Below are positions 13,402 to 25,325 of a stretch of 64,000 nt of DNA, piece by piece. Location: positions 124,001 to 188,000 of the forward strand of contig BPQB01000008.1 in the NCBI GenBank assembly GCA_019973155.2. Reading direction: 5' to 3'. The translations under genes were made by a program, and so were the position numbers. The stretch comes from Phanerochaete sordida (lineage: Eukaryota; Basidiomycota; Agaricomycetes; Polyporales; Phanerochaetaceae). Positions within the stretch are counted from its first letter, which is position 1. The number at the start of each line of letters is the position of its first letter. The notes beneath the pieces were generated by a model. That model saw nothing but the letters and a program-made list of their open reading frames with translations. It was not told the DNA's origin and did not search any database.

Positions 13402-14544
13402 TCATGTAAGACCAGACCCGCCCAAAGGCTGAAATCGAATCTTGATCTGCGCCTCCTCTACCACATTCCTCCATCCAAAGTAGCTTAGGGTAAGTATTAT
13501 CGTGAGCGAGAAGACTGCGTGGACAACTGACGGACAGAACATACCGAGCATGCGCCCAGACTCGAATCTGTCTGCTCTGTTTCACCTTCAGGACCTCATC
13601 TGTGGTAGTGTCCCAATTAAATGCATGTGTCCGCGTCTCCAGATCCCCCGCCGGGTTGGTCGCGAGCCGACGGTCGGGGGAAGGCGCATCGTCAGTCGAG
13701 ACGCTATACCACGTCCAGGAGACACCTTTGCGCCAGCTTCCGGCAGGCGTCGGAAGCCAGCCCTGGTCGTGTCCGCGTATGACGAGCGAGATTTGTACGA
13801 TCCGCGCGCACTGCGCCTGCGTTAGAGAGATGGAGAGTAGCAGGACGTCGTCGTCCACGGCGATCTTGCGTCCGCTGAATTGCGAGATGGTGTAGAACCG
13901 ATCCGCGTAGGCTAGGATCAGATGCACGACGTTGTCAGGTAGGACCTTTCGCAGAAGGAATCGCGTGCGCACTGCATCTGCAGTGGTCAACGGAGACGCA
14001 ATCAGGGGAGCTTGAGGCGGTAAGCAGATAGTTGGTGAGTGTTCCAAAAAAACCTTCGTGAATGACGCACATGAAACGGCCAGTGCATGAGCATGAAGCT
14101 GGTCCCGAGAGGGTGGGCTAGTATTAACTTTCATAGGTAGTCTAGGCAAGGCTGTAGTTCGAAGCTCCCGTTAATCGTCACCAAAAGAGTCACTTGTATT
14201 ACTCACGAGCTGGTGAGCCGAAGCGAGCATTGCGATAGTACTTGGTTTCCGTCTCCGCCAATGGTTTCGTCTCGTGTAAGCTCGCTAGCTTGCGGCTTAG
14301 ATGGTCGGCTAGGGCTTTGTCGTCGAACGAGATGTGATACGATGGGATGCTTGACACAGTTGCTACGTCATAGACAACACATCGATTGAGTTAGTACTTG
14401 TCGACAATGCCCACGCTAGGTTGATGACTTACCGGATGGAACGGCGGCGGCTGGCCTCACGGCTTCCAGGGCTTTTGCAGATAGTGAACGCTGCTGGGGG
14501 CCCCTCCCGGCGGGCACGCGAGTGAGATGCTCAGACTTCGACAT
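13402..14544 (-). CDS. Basidiomycete-type hypothetical protein, 298 aa
   Basis: Exons 14544-14433, 14362-14207, 14151-14071, 14010-13545, 13483-13402, with introns of 55-70 nt; the last intron has a gtatgt donor and a taag acceptor. The N-terminal 130 residues are polar and look disordered. After RKVLPDNVVHLILAYADRF comes a globular C-terminal domain with SLVIRGHDQGW, SWTWYSV and VWAHARYFGWRNVVEEAQI. This SHDQGW / SWTWF / ARYPGW pattern is familiar from many unnamed basidiomycete proteins (family recall, not a database match). The start of the globular part resembles an F-box-like helix. No enzymatic motif was seen. It is divergent from the DUF6535-like gene at 15313. Confidence 0.75.
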
Positions 14545-15312
14545 GGTAAGAGGCAACAGAAGGTAGGATGCGAGTTACAGCAACTTGTCCGGAGCAGCTA
14601 GATGTGGCTGCCTATAGAGTGTGGGGATGGTCAGAATTGACTTCCTCGTTCCGTCCACAATTATAATACCTGAGAAGTACAGCAGCGTCTTGTAATCGTG
14701 TTATTCGGGCTCTGTAGATGCCGGATGCACTTCAAGTCGTATCATAGCATGACCGTTAAGCTTCAGTCGCTGGGATAGAACTGCGAACTGCCTCGGAACT
14801 GCCCCATGGCCAGTTACTTAGTATAGAAATTTCTTCTTACGTAAGCACCTGAAGCGGCTGCTGGCAGCTCGTTCAAAACTTCGACGATCCATGCATCCAC
14901 TCTTACGGCACGACTCTTTCAGCCGTCCGCCCACTATTTGGTCTGGGGCAAGTATTTTTATGGCCATGTTTGTTTTATTTCCGAGCCTCTCAGTCGTATC
15001 GCGTCGAGGCTTACTGTCATCGAATATTAAGATCCAACCCAATCCAAACCTGCCACGCTTGAGACAAGCTTCTCTTGTTTCATTCGACTCGCAAGGAATA
15101 CAAGGATGTTTACAACTTTCTCTCACGCTAGCTTGGGAGGGAATAGGACCCTTTCCATTGCGTCATGGGATTATCGGGCACTCGCGAGGCTTCGGAATCG
15201 TGAGTTTTGTGGTTTCTCGGACCCCAAGAGATATCCCCCGTCCCTTTCCACAGCTACCATCTCTCTTGGCACTCAACCGCTTTTTCAGACAGTGCATCAT
15301 CTCTAGCGAGAC
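14545..15312. other. Divergent intergenic region
   Basis: A 768-bp region between the start of the minus-strand gene at 14544 and the start of the plus-strand gene at 15313, so it should contain both promoters. It is richer in A/T than the neighbouring genes. No gene was recognised. Confidence 0.45.
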
Positions 15313-18300
15313 ATGTCTACCTCGCATCATCGTCCGAGATCTCAGTCTCCGTCTAATGTGTTCGCGGAAAGGGCTAGCAGTGGTACGTGTCGTTCGCCTG
15401 ACAAATACGTTTCACTGGACTTGGACGCAGATACGGATACGGACGAGACTCTTGATGATGGCGACAACACCAAAGACCGATACTGGAGGGCAATCACAGA
15501 GCTTACCCACACTGTCAACGGACTCTCCTCCACCTTATCCAAGCTATCGCGACTGCAACAAACGACATCGGACAGTACCGGGTGGGGTCTACTGGAGAAG
15601 ACAGTCCGTGGCTACGATGAAGACAGGATCAAAGCGAGCACTGATAATATTGATACCCTACTCCTCTTCGTGAGCGTTCTCATTTGGAAAAAATATCAGA
15701 GCTACATCTAATATCAGCTTGTCAAAGTCCGGCCTCTACGCAGCCATATTGGCGGCTTTCACCGTGGTGTCTCTCACATATCTCGACCCAGACGACACTG
15801 GGAGACAGACCGTGACCCTTCTACAGCAGCTTATCGACGGGAAGGCGAATACGACGGCCACGTTCTCGAGGCGCGATGCTACTGTCGACGTGCCCCGCCC
15901 CGAGGCTTGGGCCATCCGCGTCAACGCTCTATGGTTCGCTAGTCTTGTCATTAGCCTCTCTTCTGCGTCTCTGGGCATTCTTGTCAGGCAGTGGCTCACC
16001 GAGTCGCTCACAAGATCCTACAAGTCTCCGCAGAAGCTCCTTCGTGCTCGGCAGTATCGTGACGACGCAATGTCTGCATGGGCAGTCACCGACATTGCGG
16101 ACGTTTTGCCCATGCTGTTGGAGATCGCCGTCCTCCTCTTCTTCATTGGTTTATGCGAGTTCACAGCCCACATTCACTCGATCATTGGCCATACCACACT
16201 TCCCCTCGTTATTGGATGGGGCTCAGTCCTTTTTGCATCTTTCATGTTTCCGTGCATCTTCGCAAGTTGCCCGTACAAATCTAATTTCCTGTACCCGATC
16301 GCGTCGTTTATACGCAGGTCTATTCGTATCATCTTCATCAGTCGACTCCAACCCAAGGACAAGCTGGACTGGATGGTCGAAGAAGATGAGGTTGTAGAGT
16401 GGCGAGGCCCAAAGGACGACGTCGAGCTGTTTCTCTCCCTCGACGCAGTCGTGCCCGACGCAGGGCTGTTGGAGACTATCCTCGAGGTTCATGATCAGGC
16501 AGGCCCACACCCTCTCACCGCGACTCTCAGATTTGCCTTCATGCTGCTCTCAAACCGCATCCAGGTCGATTTTCATACCATCATCACGACCCCCATGTTA
16601 CTTCCCACTACACGGCTCTCCCTGTCCGACTGGCAACAACTAACTACCCTGGTTGCGCGAGCTCTGGAGCAAGAACTCTTCCCCGAAAAGCGCAAGGCTC
16701 ATTCATGGCAGTCACAGCCCTCCTTGCCAAACATTCGCCGGCATATGCACCAGGACAGTCACCATGTCGATTTCCAGCAGCTGTGGCTTGCAGCTATCTG
16801 TTTTCTAGTATCACCTACTCGGCATGAGCTTCCCAAAGCTTCAGCAGAACGACTGCGTCGCCGTCTTACCCGGGATAACCATCTGCTCTACAAAAAAACA
16901 CTCAATTACTTGGCCGTCTCTGATGATTTCAACCTGGAGGGTACCATGTGGCTTACTCTCAGGCTCACTGGGCTCACGCTGGGTATCGAGGTACCCACCG
17001 AGAGGCTGGAACAGCTTCTACCGTTGGGACTCCTTGACTATGACAGTGGCGACCAGGTAGTTCGAGTCATCATGCACGCTCTCCGTAACGAGTCTGAGCG
17101 CAGCTCCTCCGGCGGTGACGCCACGAAACCTCTCGGAGCTGAACCAAGTCCAGATCTCATCGCCGATGCTATCATCACCCTGCTCTCTGCGTCATCCAGA
17201 GCTCTGCTTGCCAGCGACAAAGAGCTGCTGCGGATGTTCTCCGATATCCCAAAGAATTCCTTCCTCCGTGTCCTCTCTGCATTGGACAAGGTGCTTCCCT
17301 ACGAGCTACATGTCGGGGAACGGACTGTTCTCGCCGTCCAAGGCTTGCTTTCACTTTATCTCCCCAGAATCACTGTCGATGCAGAGGGAATACCCACATC
17401 TCTCAACCTTTCCTCTGTTCCCGAGGTCGTCCAGCTACTGCTCTGCGAGCGATTGTCAGAAAATCTGGAGGAACGAGTCAAGTTCATCACACCGACGACA
17501 AGTGCTGTTCCGCACTGGATGAAGGCCGGGCTGACACTCATGGTATCAGTCTCTCACCGGCTGCTAACATCCCGCCAACGGCGTGTCATCATTGGTGCTA
17601 TCCGCTCCCCAGTATGTTTGAGGCACCTGCTCGACAGACCTGTCACTAAACCAACTGGCCACGAATTTGGTGACAAAGTCCTTTCCGCTGTCAGGATTTT
17701 GAACTATATCGGCCATGATCTACGCCAGACAGGGGAGCACAGACACATCTGGCACATTCCCTCCCCTATGGAGTATGAAATAGCGCCTTCGACATATCGC
17801 TCTCTCATCTCCTGGATTTCGGAGCACTGGAGCACGTGGGCATCGAAACAGCAGGCTATCACCCTTTCCATTGGCAGCTCATGGTGGGCATTCGACGCTG
17901 TCATGATAATTCTCTCCAATTTTGAACCAGCCGAGGACCTCCCCACGTCCGCCACAAATGTTCTCTTGGAGTTCGCGCGTAACGAAAGCTGTCTGGAGGC
18001 ATGCTTCGATGTCATCCAGTATCATCCTGGGGAGTGGGTGCTAGACGCCGATCTGGTACAAGTTTCCGCCCCGAAGGAACGACCATCACGGACGCAGACA
18101 GTTTGGGCGGCCTCGCGCTTCATGAAAGCTATTCGATCTGAGCCACGAGAGGCGCAGATGGCGTGGAAGTCCGCATGGGAGATTATCGGCCGAAGACTTT
18201 GGGAGATCCTACCTGCGTACGACCCCATCTGGTCCCCACATAACACCCCCTGGTCGACGATGCAACAGCACGCTGTCTGCCTGCTGCTTTCCCCGCTCCG

Positions 18301-19866
18301 CATCCGCCTACCTACCGCGACCCAGGAACTCCTCAAGCGCTTTCGCTCCGACAGCGGACCACGGGACGTCGTGCTCGCTGCGCTTGGACATTATCGATCC
18401 TGTCACGATCGCCCATCTGACCTCGTTTGGCTCGCGTTGACTCTTACCCAGTATGTGCTCGGGAAGATCATAGTCAAAGGCTCGCTAGACAAGATTCTTG
18501 ACTTCACGGGGGTCGACAAACATCTCCAAGAGAGTCTGGCCAAGCTCGTCGCGAAAGCCCTTGCCGAACCAAAAGCCTCCGTCGCGCAGACGGAAACGCC
18601 GACATGGACGATCGACGGCGTAATCTTCCTTCTCTCCATTGAAGATGGACGGCCTCAGATCGGAGACTCTAGCCAAAGGAGTGCGCTCCCTTCGGAAGGC
18701 ATTGCCGCGCTTCGTGAGTGCTTCTCAGGGCCTGCAGCCGCCATTGCCACAGGCAAACGTCTGTGCGGCTCGCCCTTTGTACCTTTGGCGCGCAAGCTCG
18801 TGAGGGCATGTACAAACGGCATCACCTTGAAGCACGCGCTCGCCCTCTACGCTCCGTTCCTCTGCGCTGACGTGCAGCACCGGCACCGCTCCTTGAGTGA
18901 AGTCATACATCCCGAGTCATGCCCCGCGCACCCAGACGAGGGCCAACGCGAGCGCGTCTACGACGACATTCGCGAGCTGCTCAAGGGTGTAGCGCACAGG
19001 ATCCACCTACCGGCTCGCTCCTCACCAGATTTGTCCGGCGAGGTGATCATGCTTCTCGGACGACTGTCCCCGCGCGCGAAGCCAGAGACAACGATGAAGA
19101 TTTTCACAGATATGTGGCAGGATAAGGAGAGCCTCGGGCTTTTCTGGTTCTTTGCGGGCGTACACCAATGTGATAGGCTCGATGATGATTCCCTTGCAGG
19201 GGAATTATGTAAGAAAGTTCTTGCGCAGAAGGACGCTGATCGTGAGTCTCTCCGATATTTACTGGTGTTTAGCTGAAGTTGGTCATGCATATTTCTAGAG
19301 GTCGAAAAGTGCTTGTCTCGCTCATGCGCCAGGCTCGAAGGGCTACGAACAGTGCGCGATGATCCGCCAAGTCACCAGTCCCTCTTGAGATCGCTTGGGC
19401 CCCTGGATCCCGTGCGCCTCACACGTCTCTACCTACAGGCGCACGAACGTACCCTCTCTGCTAGAGACGGCGATTCAGTCAACACGAGCACTGGATCGAC
19501 TCAAACTCTTGCTGAACTCTGGACGCTCGTATGGAAAGCGTTGGCCCGTCTAGTTGACAAGTACTACAGGTCCAAAGACTGGCAGTGCCCGCCACGTCGC
19601 TCAGTTCATACGACGATGCAGCCCGCTCAAGCTTCGCAGGAGCGAGACCTCTATCAGGGTAAGGCTGAACCGCGGAATGCTCATACCGAAGTGAACTCAA
19701 ACTTATATTAGAGATTATAAACAACGACAGAGCAATGGCGAAAGATTGCATCGCTAGTATCGACCGCCAAAAGAGCCGCGGTGCGAATTTCCCAGACCAG
19801 ATTCGAAGTGCACTCGAGCTTGCTCTTGTATATGTTACGCTTGACACCATAGCAGAAGAGACGTAG
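15313..19866 (+). CDS. DUF6535-like transmembrane protein, 1461 aa
   Basis: Exons 15313-15669, 15728-19241, 19299-19658, 19712-19866; introns 53-58 nt. The first 119 residues are polar, with an acidic patch (DLDADTDTDE) and a short coiled-coil-like stretch. Four membrane helices follow at about residues 120-138, 186-206, 246-265 and 275-297. The order LLLFSGLYAAILAAF, then a loop, then ALWFASLVISLSSASLGILVRQWL matches the DUF6535 domain common in Agaricomycetes. The remaining 1150 residues form a large, mostly helical cytosolic region without a recognised domain. DUF6535 proteins have no established function. The gene is intact, with open frames across all exons. It stands between two paralogous membrane-protein genes (11191 and 20573). 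Confidence 0.85.
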
Positions 19867-20572
19867 AGCAAACTCAGCGTCGCGTCGGAAGGCTCGTCGT
19901 AGCCAGAGAGTTATGCCCCAAGTTGACGTATTACTTCGCACGACAGTATGTTCGAGATGTTGCCGATATTCACTGTAATCGAATCGATTATCGCCCGGCC
20001 CTCAGTAACTTAGACTTTGCCACTAGTTCTCGCGAGTTTGAGCTGTTCACAATAGCACGGTAAGTAGATGATGCATTCATACGCTGCGCTTCTCTCCGCT
20101 CACGCGTACGCGAATTGATGCGCCTGATGCGCCTGCACGCTCGAGTTTTTCGGAGCGCGCCAGCCTCGAATCGGCCTTTGTTGAACCCTCCATGTCCGTT
20201 TCTGCCTCCGTGCCCATTCGAAGTGAGTCGTCGTTATAATTATGATATCCTCTGGTTTATTTACTTCCCTTCAGCGTCGGAGCTCATGCACGTAGTTTCT
20301 AAGGGGCTGTGCGAAGGGTCGTCGAGCGGCCCGCCGACATCTAAACCTCTCAACAAGATCGCAGGCGCCTCTCAGCGAATACATACGACGACCGCGGCGG
20401 CACCGAGATCCGCTCGGGCTCGCCCTGGAGTCTTGCGGAGCTTTTCTGATCGTGATAGCGCAGCGATAGACTTGGTGCACGTGCTCCTCGTATCGCACGG
20501 TTCGTCGCCCCACGCCTCAAATACGGCCGTCAGGACCCCAATGACGTCTCAGCTTCCTGAATCTCTGCACCC
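19867..20572. other. Intergenic region upstream of membrane-protein paralogue B
   Basis: No gene recognised. The region contains the promoter repeat at 20116-20135 shared with paralogue A. Confidence 0.45.
20116..20135 (+). promoter_or_regulatory. Promoter repeat shared by the two membrane-protein paralogues (copy 2)
   Basis: tgatgcgcctgatgcgcctg is two tandem 10-nt units, 457 nt upstream of the ATG at 20573. It matches 16 of 20 bases of the element at 10717-10736, and all differences are C-to-T. Confidence 0.4.
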
Positions 20573-22384
20573 ATGTCGGACAGCACACTACCAGCGACAG
20601 GAACCCCCTTGTTCCTAGACCGTCCGCCGCTACTCGTGGTTCCGGCAGTCTTGTGAGTGCGTGCACGCCTTGAGAGTGTTCAAGCTGACCATGCGTAGCC
20701 TTCTCGTCCTCTCTGCCAGATTGGCTCCGCGGAAACGCATTTTTGGGAGCCCGAAGGAGCTCTCCGCCTCGGAGCGGTTTACCGCACAGTGCGTCTCGCT
20801 GTGGTCGAGAGGGGGTATGCGCACTGAAGTGACTTCTCGCCTAGGTTCTCGTTCCCGGCCATCAGCCTAAGCCTCAGCATTTGTTTGTACACTTCCGGCA
20901 AGGCAGAATCGCCTCTGACCGTGGAGACGCCCCTTGCGCGTGCCTCGTCGGAATTCCCGGAAGCGCGGTGAGTTGTGGCGAAGTGCTGGACCTGTCGCTC
21001 TGCTGGACTCACACCGGGTGTGCGGCGTGTAGATTTTGTATAGTAGGCCTGCATGCCTCCTCTGAAACCTATAAGCTAATTCTTCCTCTAGATCCTCATG
21101 CTCATTGCGGTCAGCAACCCAGCCTTGACTTGAGCCCCTCATTGCAGGACCTGATAGCTTAACACAATCATTAGACACTCATGCTCGCCCTCTCTCAAGC
21201 CATGAGCGTACCCATCCATGTGACAGGTACGTTACCGATTTCGCCTTCAGCACTCGAGGAGTACCGTCGCTGAATATGCCTAAACCATTCAGCGACCTTC
21301 GGATCACCAACGGCAACGAAGGGATCTTGGCTCGCGATGGTACGTACCTCTGCAACATCTAAGGCGTAGGCCAAAGCGTTGATTCTTCGCGCAGATGCTG
21401 GTTGCTTCAGCCGGATTTGGTGCGTACGCTGATATACGGTCGTGGTGGTCTGACAGAGTCTAATCCTGGCCATCCACAGGTGGAACAATGAGTACGTGCT
21501 ATATATCTCTTTATTTATGACATATATACTCACGCACCTTGTCAGCGGGAATCTTCATGTGAGCAGCATCCGCGTTGGCCTCGTCCATGCCTTTCTGACT
21601 CTCTTCATAGGATGTTCGGCCATCCGTCGTCAAAGCAAACCTTTGTGCAGAGAGTCGAGGTCTGACCGCTTCTCTACTGCCCCGACATGATTGCAAGATC
21701 TGATATTGATCTCGCGCAGGCTATCATGCTGTGGTCTGAGATCTGTGTAATCGTCTACGACGTGCTGATGGTAGCAGTATACTACCGGATGCACAGAGCG
21801 GCGTCTGCAGAGACCAAAGCGTGGGTGTCTCCCCGTATATGCGCTCACAAACCCTTCTGACCACACGCGCCGTGGCAGCCTGCTATATCGTCTGTACGGC
21901 GTAGTATGCTTGACGTTGATGGTAGTCCTACTCCTAACGTGAGTGCGACGAATCGCGTTTTTGGACAACGTTTACTGGGAGTGCACAGGAACCTACACGG
22001 CGTGGTCTTCCTCCTCCGTATGGTACGTATCACGACATCCATGTGAACATGGAGCAGCCTGCTGACGCGCCGATGCCAGCCCCAACACGGATGGCTGGAC
22101 AGTACGCTGCGAATTGGGGGCTTCGTCACCGCTCTACATTGTACGTCCTACACTCCTCTCTCCCCGCCCCAAACCTCGCTGACAGGCGCTGCCACCAGGG
22201 CACATGGTCGCTTGCTTCCTCATGTAAGTCGGAGGTTCTCGCAAAGAGAGGATGGACGCTGATTCCCGTCGTCAGGTCGAATGAGGTCGTGAAGCACAAC
22301 GATGCCCAGAGTGCGAAGAGCGGGCAGACAGAGGAGTCGGTTAATCTTCTCGAGAGTGACGCTGCGGCGGCGGCGAATGTCTAG
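20573..22384 (+). CDS. Polytopic membrane protein of unknown function, paralogue B (17 exons)
   Basis: Paralogue of 11191-12989 with the same exon plan. The start reads MSDSTLPATGTPLFLDRPP and the end LLESDAAAAANV. Exon 4 is 10 nt (21033-21042) and exon 9 is 12 nt (21480-21491), both in the same frame and position as in paralogue A. An intron at 21662-21721 (gtctga donor, gcgcag acceptor) removes what would otherwise be an in-frame TGA; the equivalent intron in A is 2 nt shorter. Another intron, whose donor starts at gtatat (21835), is 70 nt here but 52 nt in A, because the splice sites have drifted. The frame is open throughout after splicing. Hydrophobic segments include CLTLMVVLLLTN and LRIGGFVTALHWHMVACFLM. 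A fungal multi-pass membrane protein of unknown role. Confidence 0.65.
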
Positions 22385-23181
22385 CCGCCTGTGTTCCAGC
22401 TTGTGTTCACTTCAAGTGCCAAGCCTCGTTTGGTGCCGTCCTGGACGAATACTGTATGTCTCTTATATTTTGAGTATCTTCGAACTTGCTGTCTGCTCGA
22501 GAACATACAATCTGCACGCTCAATATTCAATATACAGGTTCGATTGTCCGTTATCTGAACAACACAAAAGTGCGCGCCGTTCGCAGCTGCGAGCATGTGC
22601 TACCGTCTAGGACAGTACGATTGTGACCCAGATGCGATGAGATGCGAATATATTCCCATCGCTCGGGCCGGACCCAGATCGCCCCCGGCGCAGTGCATCC
22701 AGCACATTATTAGCGAGACAGTGCTCTGGCGCATGTCGCAGGAGATAACGAGCTGAGAGTCAGAGCTGCTATACGGCGCAGCGCCTCGCAGCGCCGTATA
22801 GTCGACGCGGCCGCGAGGACGCCGTAAATTTGACCCTCCTTGCTGAAGTTGGTAATGATCGTTTTGCAGCTGTCCGCAGCTATGCACCTGCGATCGTGAG
22901 TATTACCTCCAGCGTATTCCTGTGGCGGACGACGCTGGCAAAATCACCGTCGGTACTAAGCTTTGTAGGTGCACCATATTTACAATAAGGCAACTGGTAT
23001 ACTGTAGAACCTGTCGAGGCATTTAATTTCGACTGTCGCGCCTCGTGGCAGGAAACCCTAACCTGGCCGATTCAGCGGCTGTGTGCAAGAGTGCGTGGGA
23101 CGATGGGGGAAGCGTTCAACGACGACCAGCCCTCACCGCAATCAGGCCCCTGAAACAGCGACAGACGTAGCTCCTTACAGG
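22385..23181. other. Intergenic region with a perfect inverted repeat
   Basis: No gene recognised. The region holds the inverted repeat at 22769-22801. Confidence 0.45.
22769..22801. repeat. Perfect 11-bp inverted repeat with 11-nt spacer
   Basis: The arm ctatacggcgc is repeated in reverse complement as gcgccgtatag, separated by an 11-nt GC-rich spacer. It lies about 385 nt downstream of paralogue B and about 380 nt upstream of the first F-box gene. It could form a hairpin terminator, bind a dimeric regulator, or be a relic of a small mobile element. Confidence 0.6.
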
Positions 23182-24816
23182 ATGCAGAGTGAAATGAGGA
23201 GCGATGGCAGCCTTGATGTGAGTACAGTGACCAGATATGTCCTTAAGAGCCCATCGCCTGTCGCCTCCTCCTTCCGACGCCGGCTGACTATTTATTTCCT
23301 TTTACAGATGCCGCTCAACTGGGACATTCTCGTAGAAATCATGTTATATTGCTACACGGAAGACGCTAGCAGACTGTCACGTACTTGCCACACCCTACTG
23401 CAAAGCGCCCCAAGGGCTCTGCTATCTGGATTTGGCGACGACTTTCAAGCTGTTGCCCTCGATCTCCCCTCCCATCTCCCCTCCTTTCACCAATTCATGC
23501 TCTCAGGAAGGCATGACTGCTCTCATATTCTGCGACGGCTGAGGCTGACGTCCTGCGCTGCTGCACATGATGGGAGGGCTCTTGTGGACATCTTGGAACG
23601 CACCAAAGAGCTTGAGTTCCTCTATCTGGATGACGCAGAACCCCTAGAAGCAGGAGAAGGCGAGGGGACGCTCCTCAACGTCCTTCTACACTTGAAAAGG
23701 CTTCGCACACTTCATATCGAAAACATCTTCGGTACCACGTTCGCCCAGCTGGAGACAATGGAGGCACCGCTAACGCACATTTACGCCACATTCCACCCTT
23801 GGGACTTTGACGACTCGTTCAATCCTATACATGCATTAGCACCGTTCAAAAACTCTCTTAGAGTTCTAGACGTGTTCTACGCCATGTTCCCCCATGATGA
23901 TGTCGATATCCTGTACCCCCAGCTGATCAGCCTGTCCGCGGAAAGCTGCACTACTTTGGACTTGAAGCGACTCGTTCGGTGCTTCCCAGGCTTGCAGGAT
24001 CTGCGTATCAAGATGGCACGCTGGGAAGGAGGTCTCGGGCAGGACTACATAGAGCGCCATCGGCTGTGGAACGTCGCATCGCAGAAACGTCATACATGGT
24101 CATCGCTCCGTCGCCTTCGCGGCAGCATCATCCAGTTGTACATTCTCGGCATATGCTGCAAATCGAACTACATCGATGCCTCCGAAGTGCCCCTGGACGT
24201 AACTTTCAACGGCAGAAGACTTGCCGCCGTCCTCGCCGACGCGCATCCGGCGTGCCTTTCTCTCCACCTGCGATCGCCCGGCTTTGACCTCCTGAGCCTG
24301 GCCGAATGCTTGGCTCCAGCAAGTGATGAATTGAAGGCAGTAAAGCTCTACATCGAGCTAGTTGGACACGAACATGATGATCCCTTGACTCATATTGTGC
24401 GCATTTGATCAACGTCCTTGGTCTCATATGCTGACCATCCGCGGCAGAGCACTATGCTTGCGACATTCACCGTGCTTCGTATTCATTCTCTTGACATGCA
24501 TGTCGAATGGAAGCCCAGCCGCAACCGCCGCGCGCAGGCAACTGGCTCGCCAGACGGAAGGGACCCCTCTTGGGAAGGGACCCCAGAAGACAAACCCTCT
24601 CCGAGTCTTCGCAAGTCTGACCTGCGCACAATAGCAGGAGACGCTGTGAAGTACATACCAACTCTTCGATTTATCGCCATACAAACCTCGCATTCCAGCA
24701 AGGCAGAACTTTTCGAGATCGGTGACCCAACCGATGCCGACAAAACGCTAGTCGAGCTCTCCGCTGAAAGCCGGGGTTTCGAAGAATTCTACGATTCGAT
24801 TATGTACAAAGCATGA
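23182..24816 (+). CDS. F-box/leucine-rich-repeat-like protein 1, 497 aa
   Basis: Exons 23182-23217, 23308-24396, 24448-24816. The first exon encodes only 12 residues and the 90-nt intron ends exactly before a second ATG, so translation from 23308 would give nearly the same protein. The F-box-like helices are MPLNWDILVEIMLYC and ASRLSRTCHTLLQSAP. Leu-rich repeat-like segments follow (LRRLRLTSC, LEFLYLDDAEPL, LKRLRTLHIENIF), typical of fungal F-box/LRR substrate adaptors of SCF ubiquitin ligases. The third exon includes a polar insert rich in R, P, S and D. Its tandem neighbour at 25326 is a clear paralogue with the same three-exon plan. Substrate unknown. Confidence 0.8.
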
Positions 24817-25325
24817 ACGTAGCCAGAGAACAGTGGACTGACCTTGGTGAAGATCGGGTCGATAGTACGGGCCGAGTGAGTCAAAAGATGAGAGCGTTAG
24901 GTACAGGGATAATTGATGTGTATGACTGCGATGAAATTCGACGGTTATTGAGAAGGATTTATGGAGCTACCGTGGACGCGCAGAATCTGACATGAGTACT
25001 TGAGTGCGAAGGTCAGCGAAGGTCAGATCCTAGTATCTTATGTAATGGAACACCGTTCTCCAAGCTCGTAACGTGCTCGCGCGCGTTCTACAGACGATCG
25101 ACCACCAGTTCTACGGCTCGGCCTCCCTCGGCAGCTTTGCTCCTATGTCGCAGACGGTCGGGCGGCCCTACCCTTCACATTCAGTTTCATCGACGTCTCT
25201 AACCAGTCCTAACCGGCCTAACCAAGTCCTAGCTGGTACCTGACCTCGAAGCTGCATGAGGGCCGACGCCCATCTTTTTGCGTCCGACCTCCACGACGTC
25301 CAGCATCATCGACGCAGCAATACGC
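24817..25325. other. Intergenic region between tandem F-box genes
   Basis: 509 bp. A short run of imperfect CCTAAC-like units lies near 25195-25235, too short and irregular to be telomeric. Nothing else was recognised. Confidence 0.45.

Noticed and set aside
11191..22384. Apparent shared frameshifts and stops in both membrane-protein paralogues, first read as pseudogenes
   Set aside because: Ordinary-size introns with proper splice sites (for example 12279-12336 and 21662-21721) remove them, and the exons of copy A sum to a multiple of three. Only the TGA in exon 9 of copy A remains.
25195..25240. Short run of CCTAAC-like units, considered as telomeric repeat
   Set aside because: Only three imperfect units between two active-looking genes; too short and irregular.
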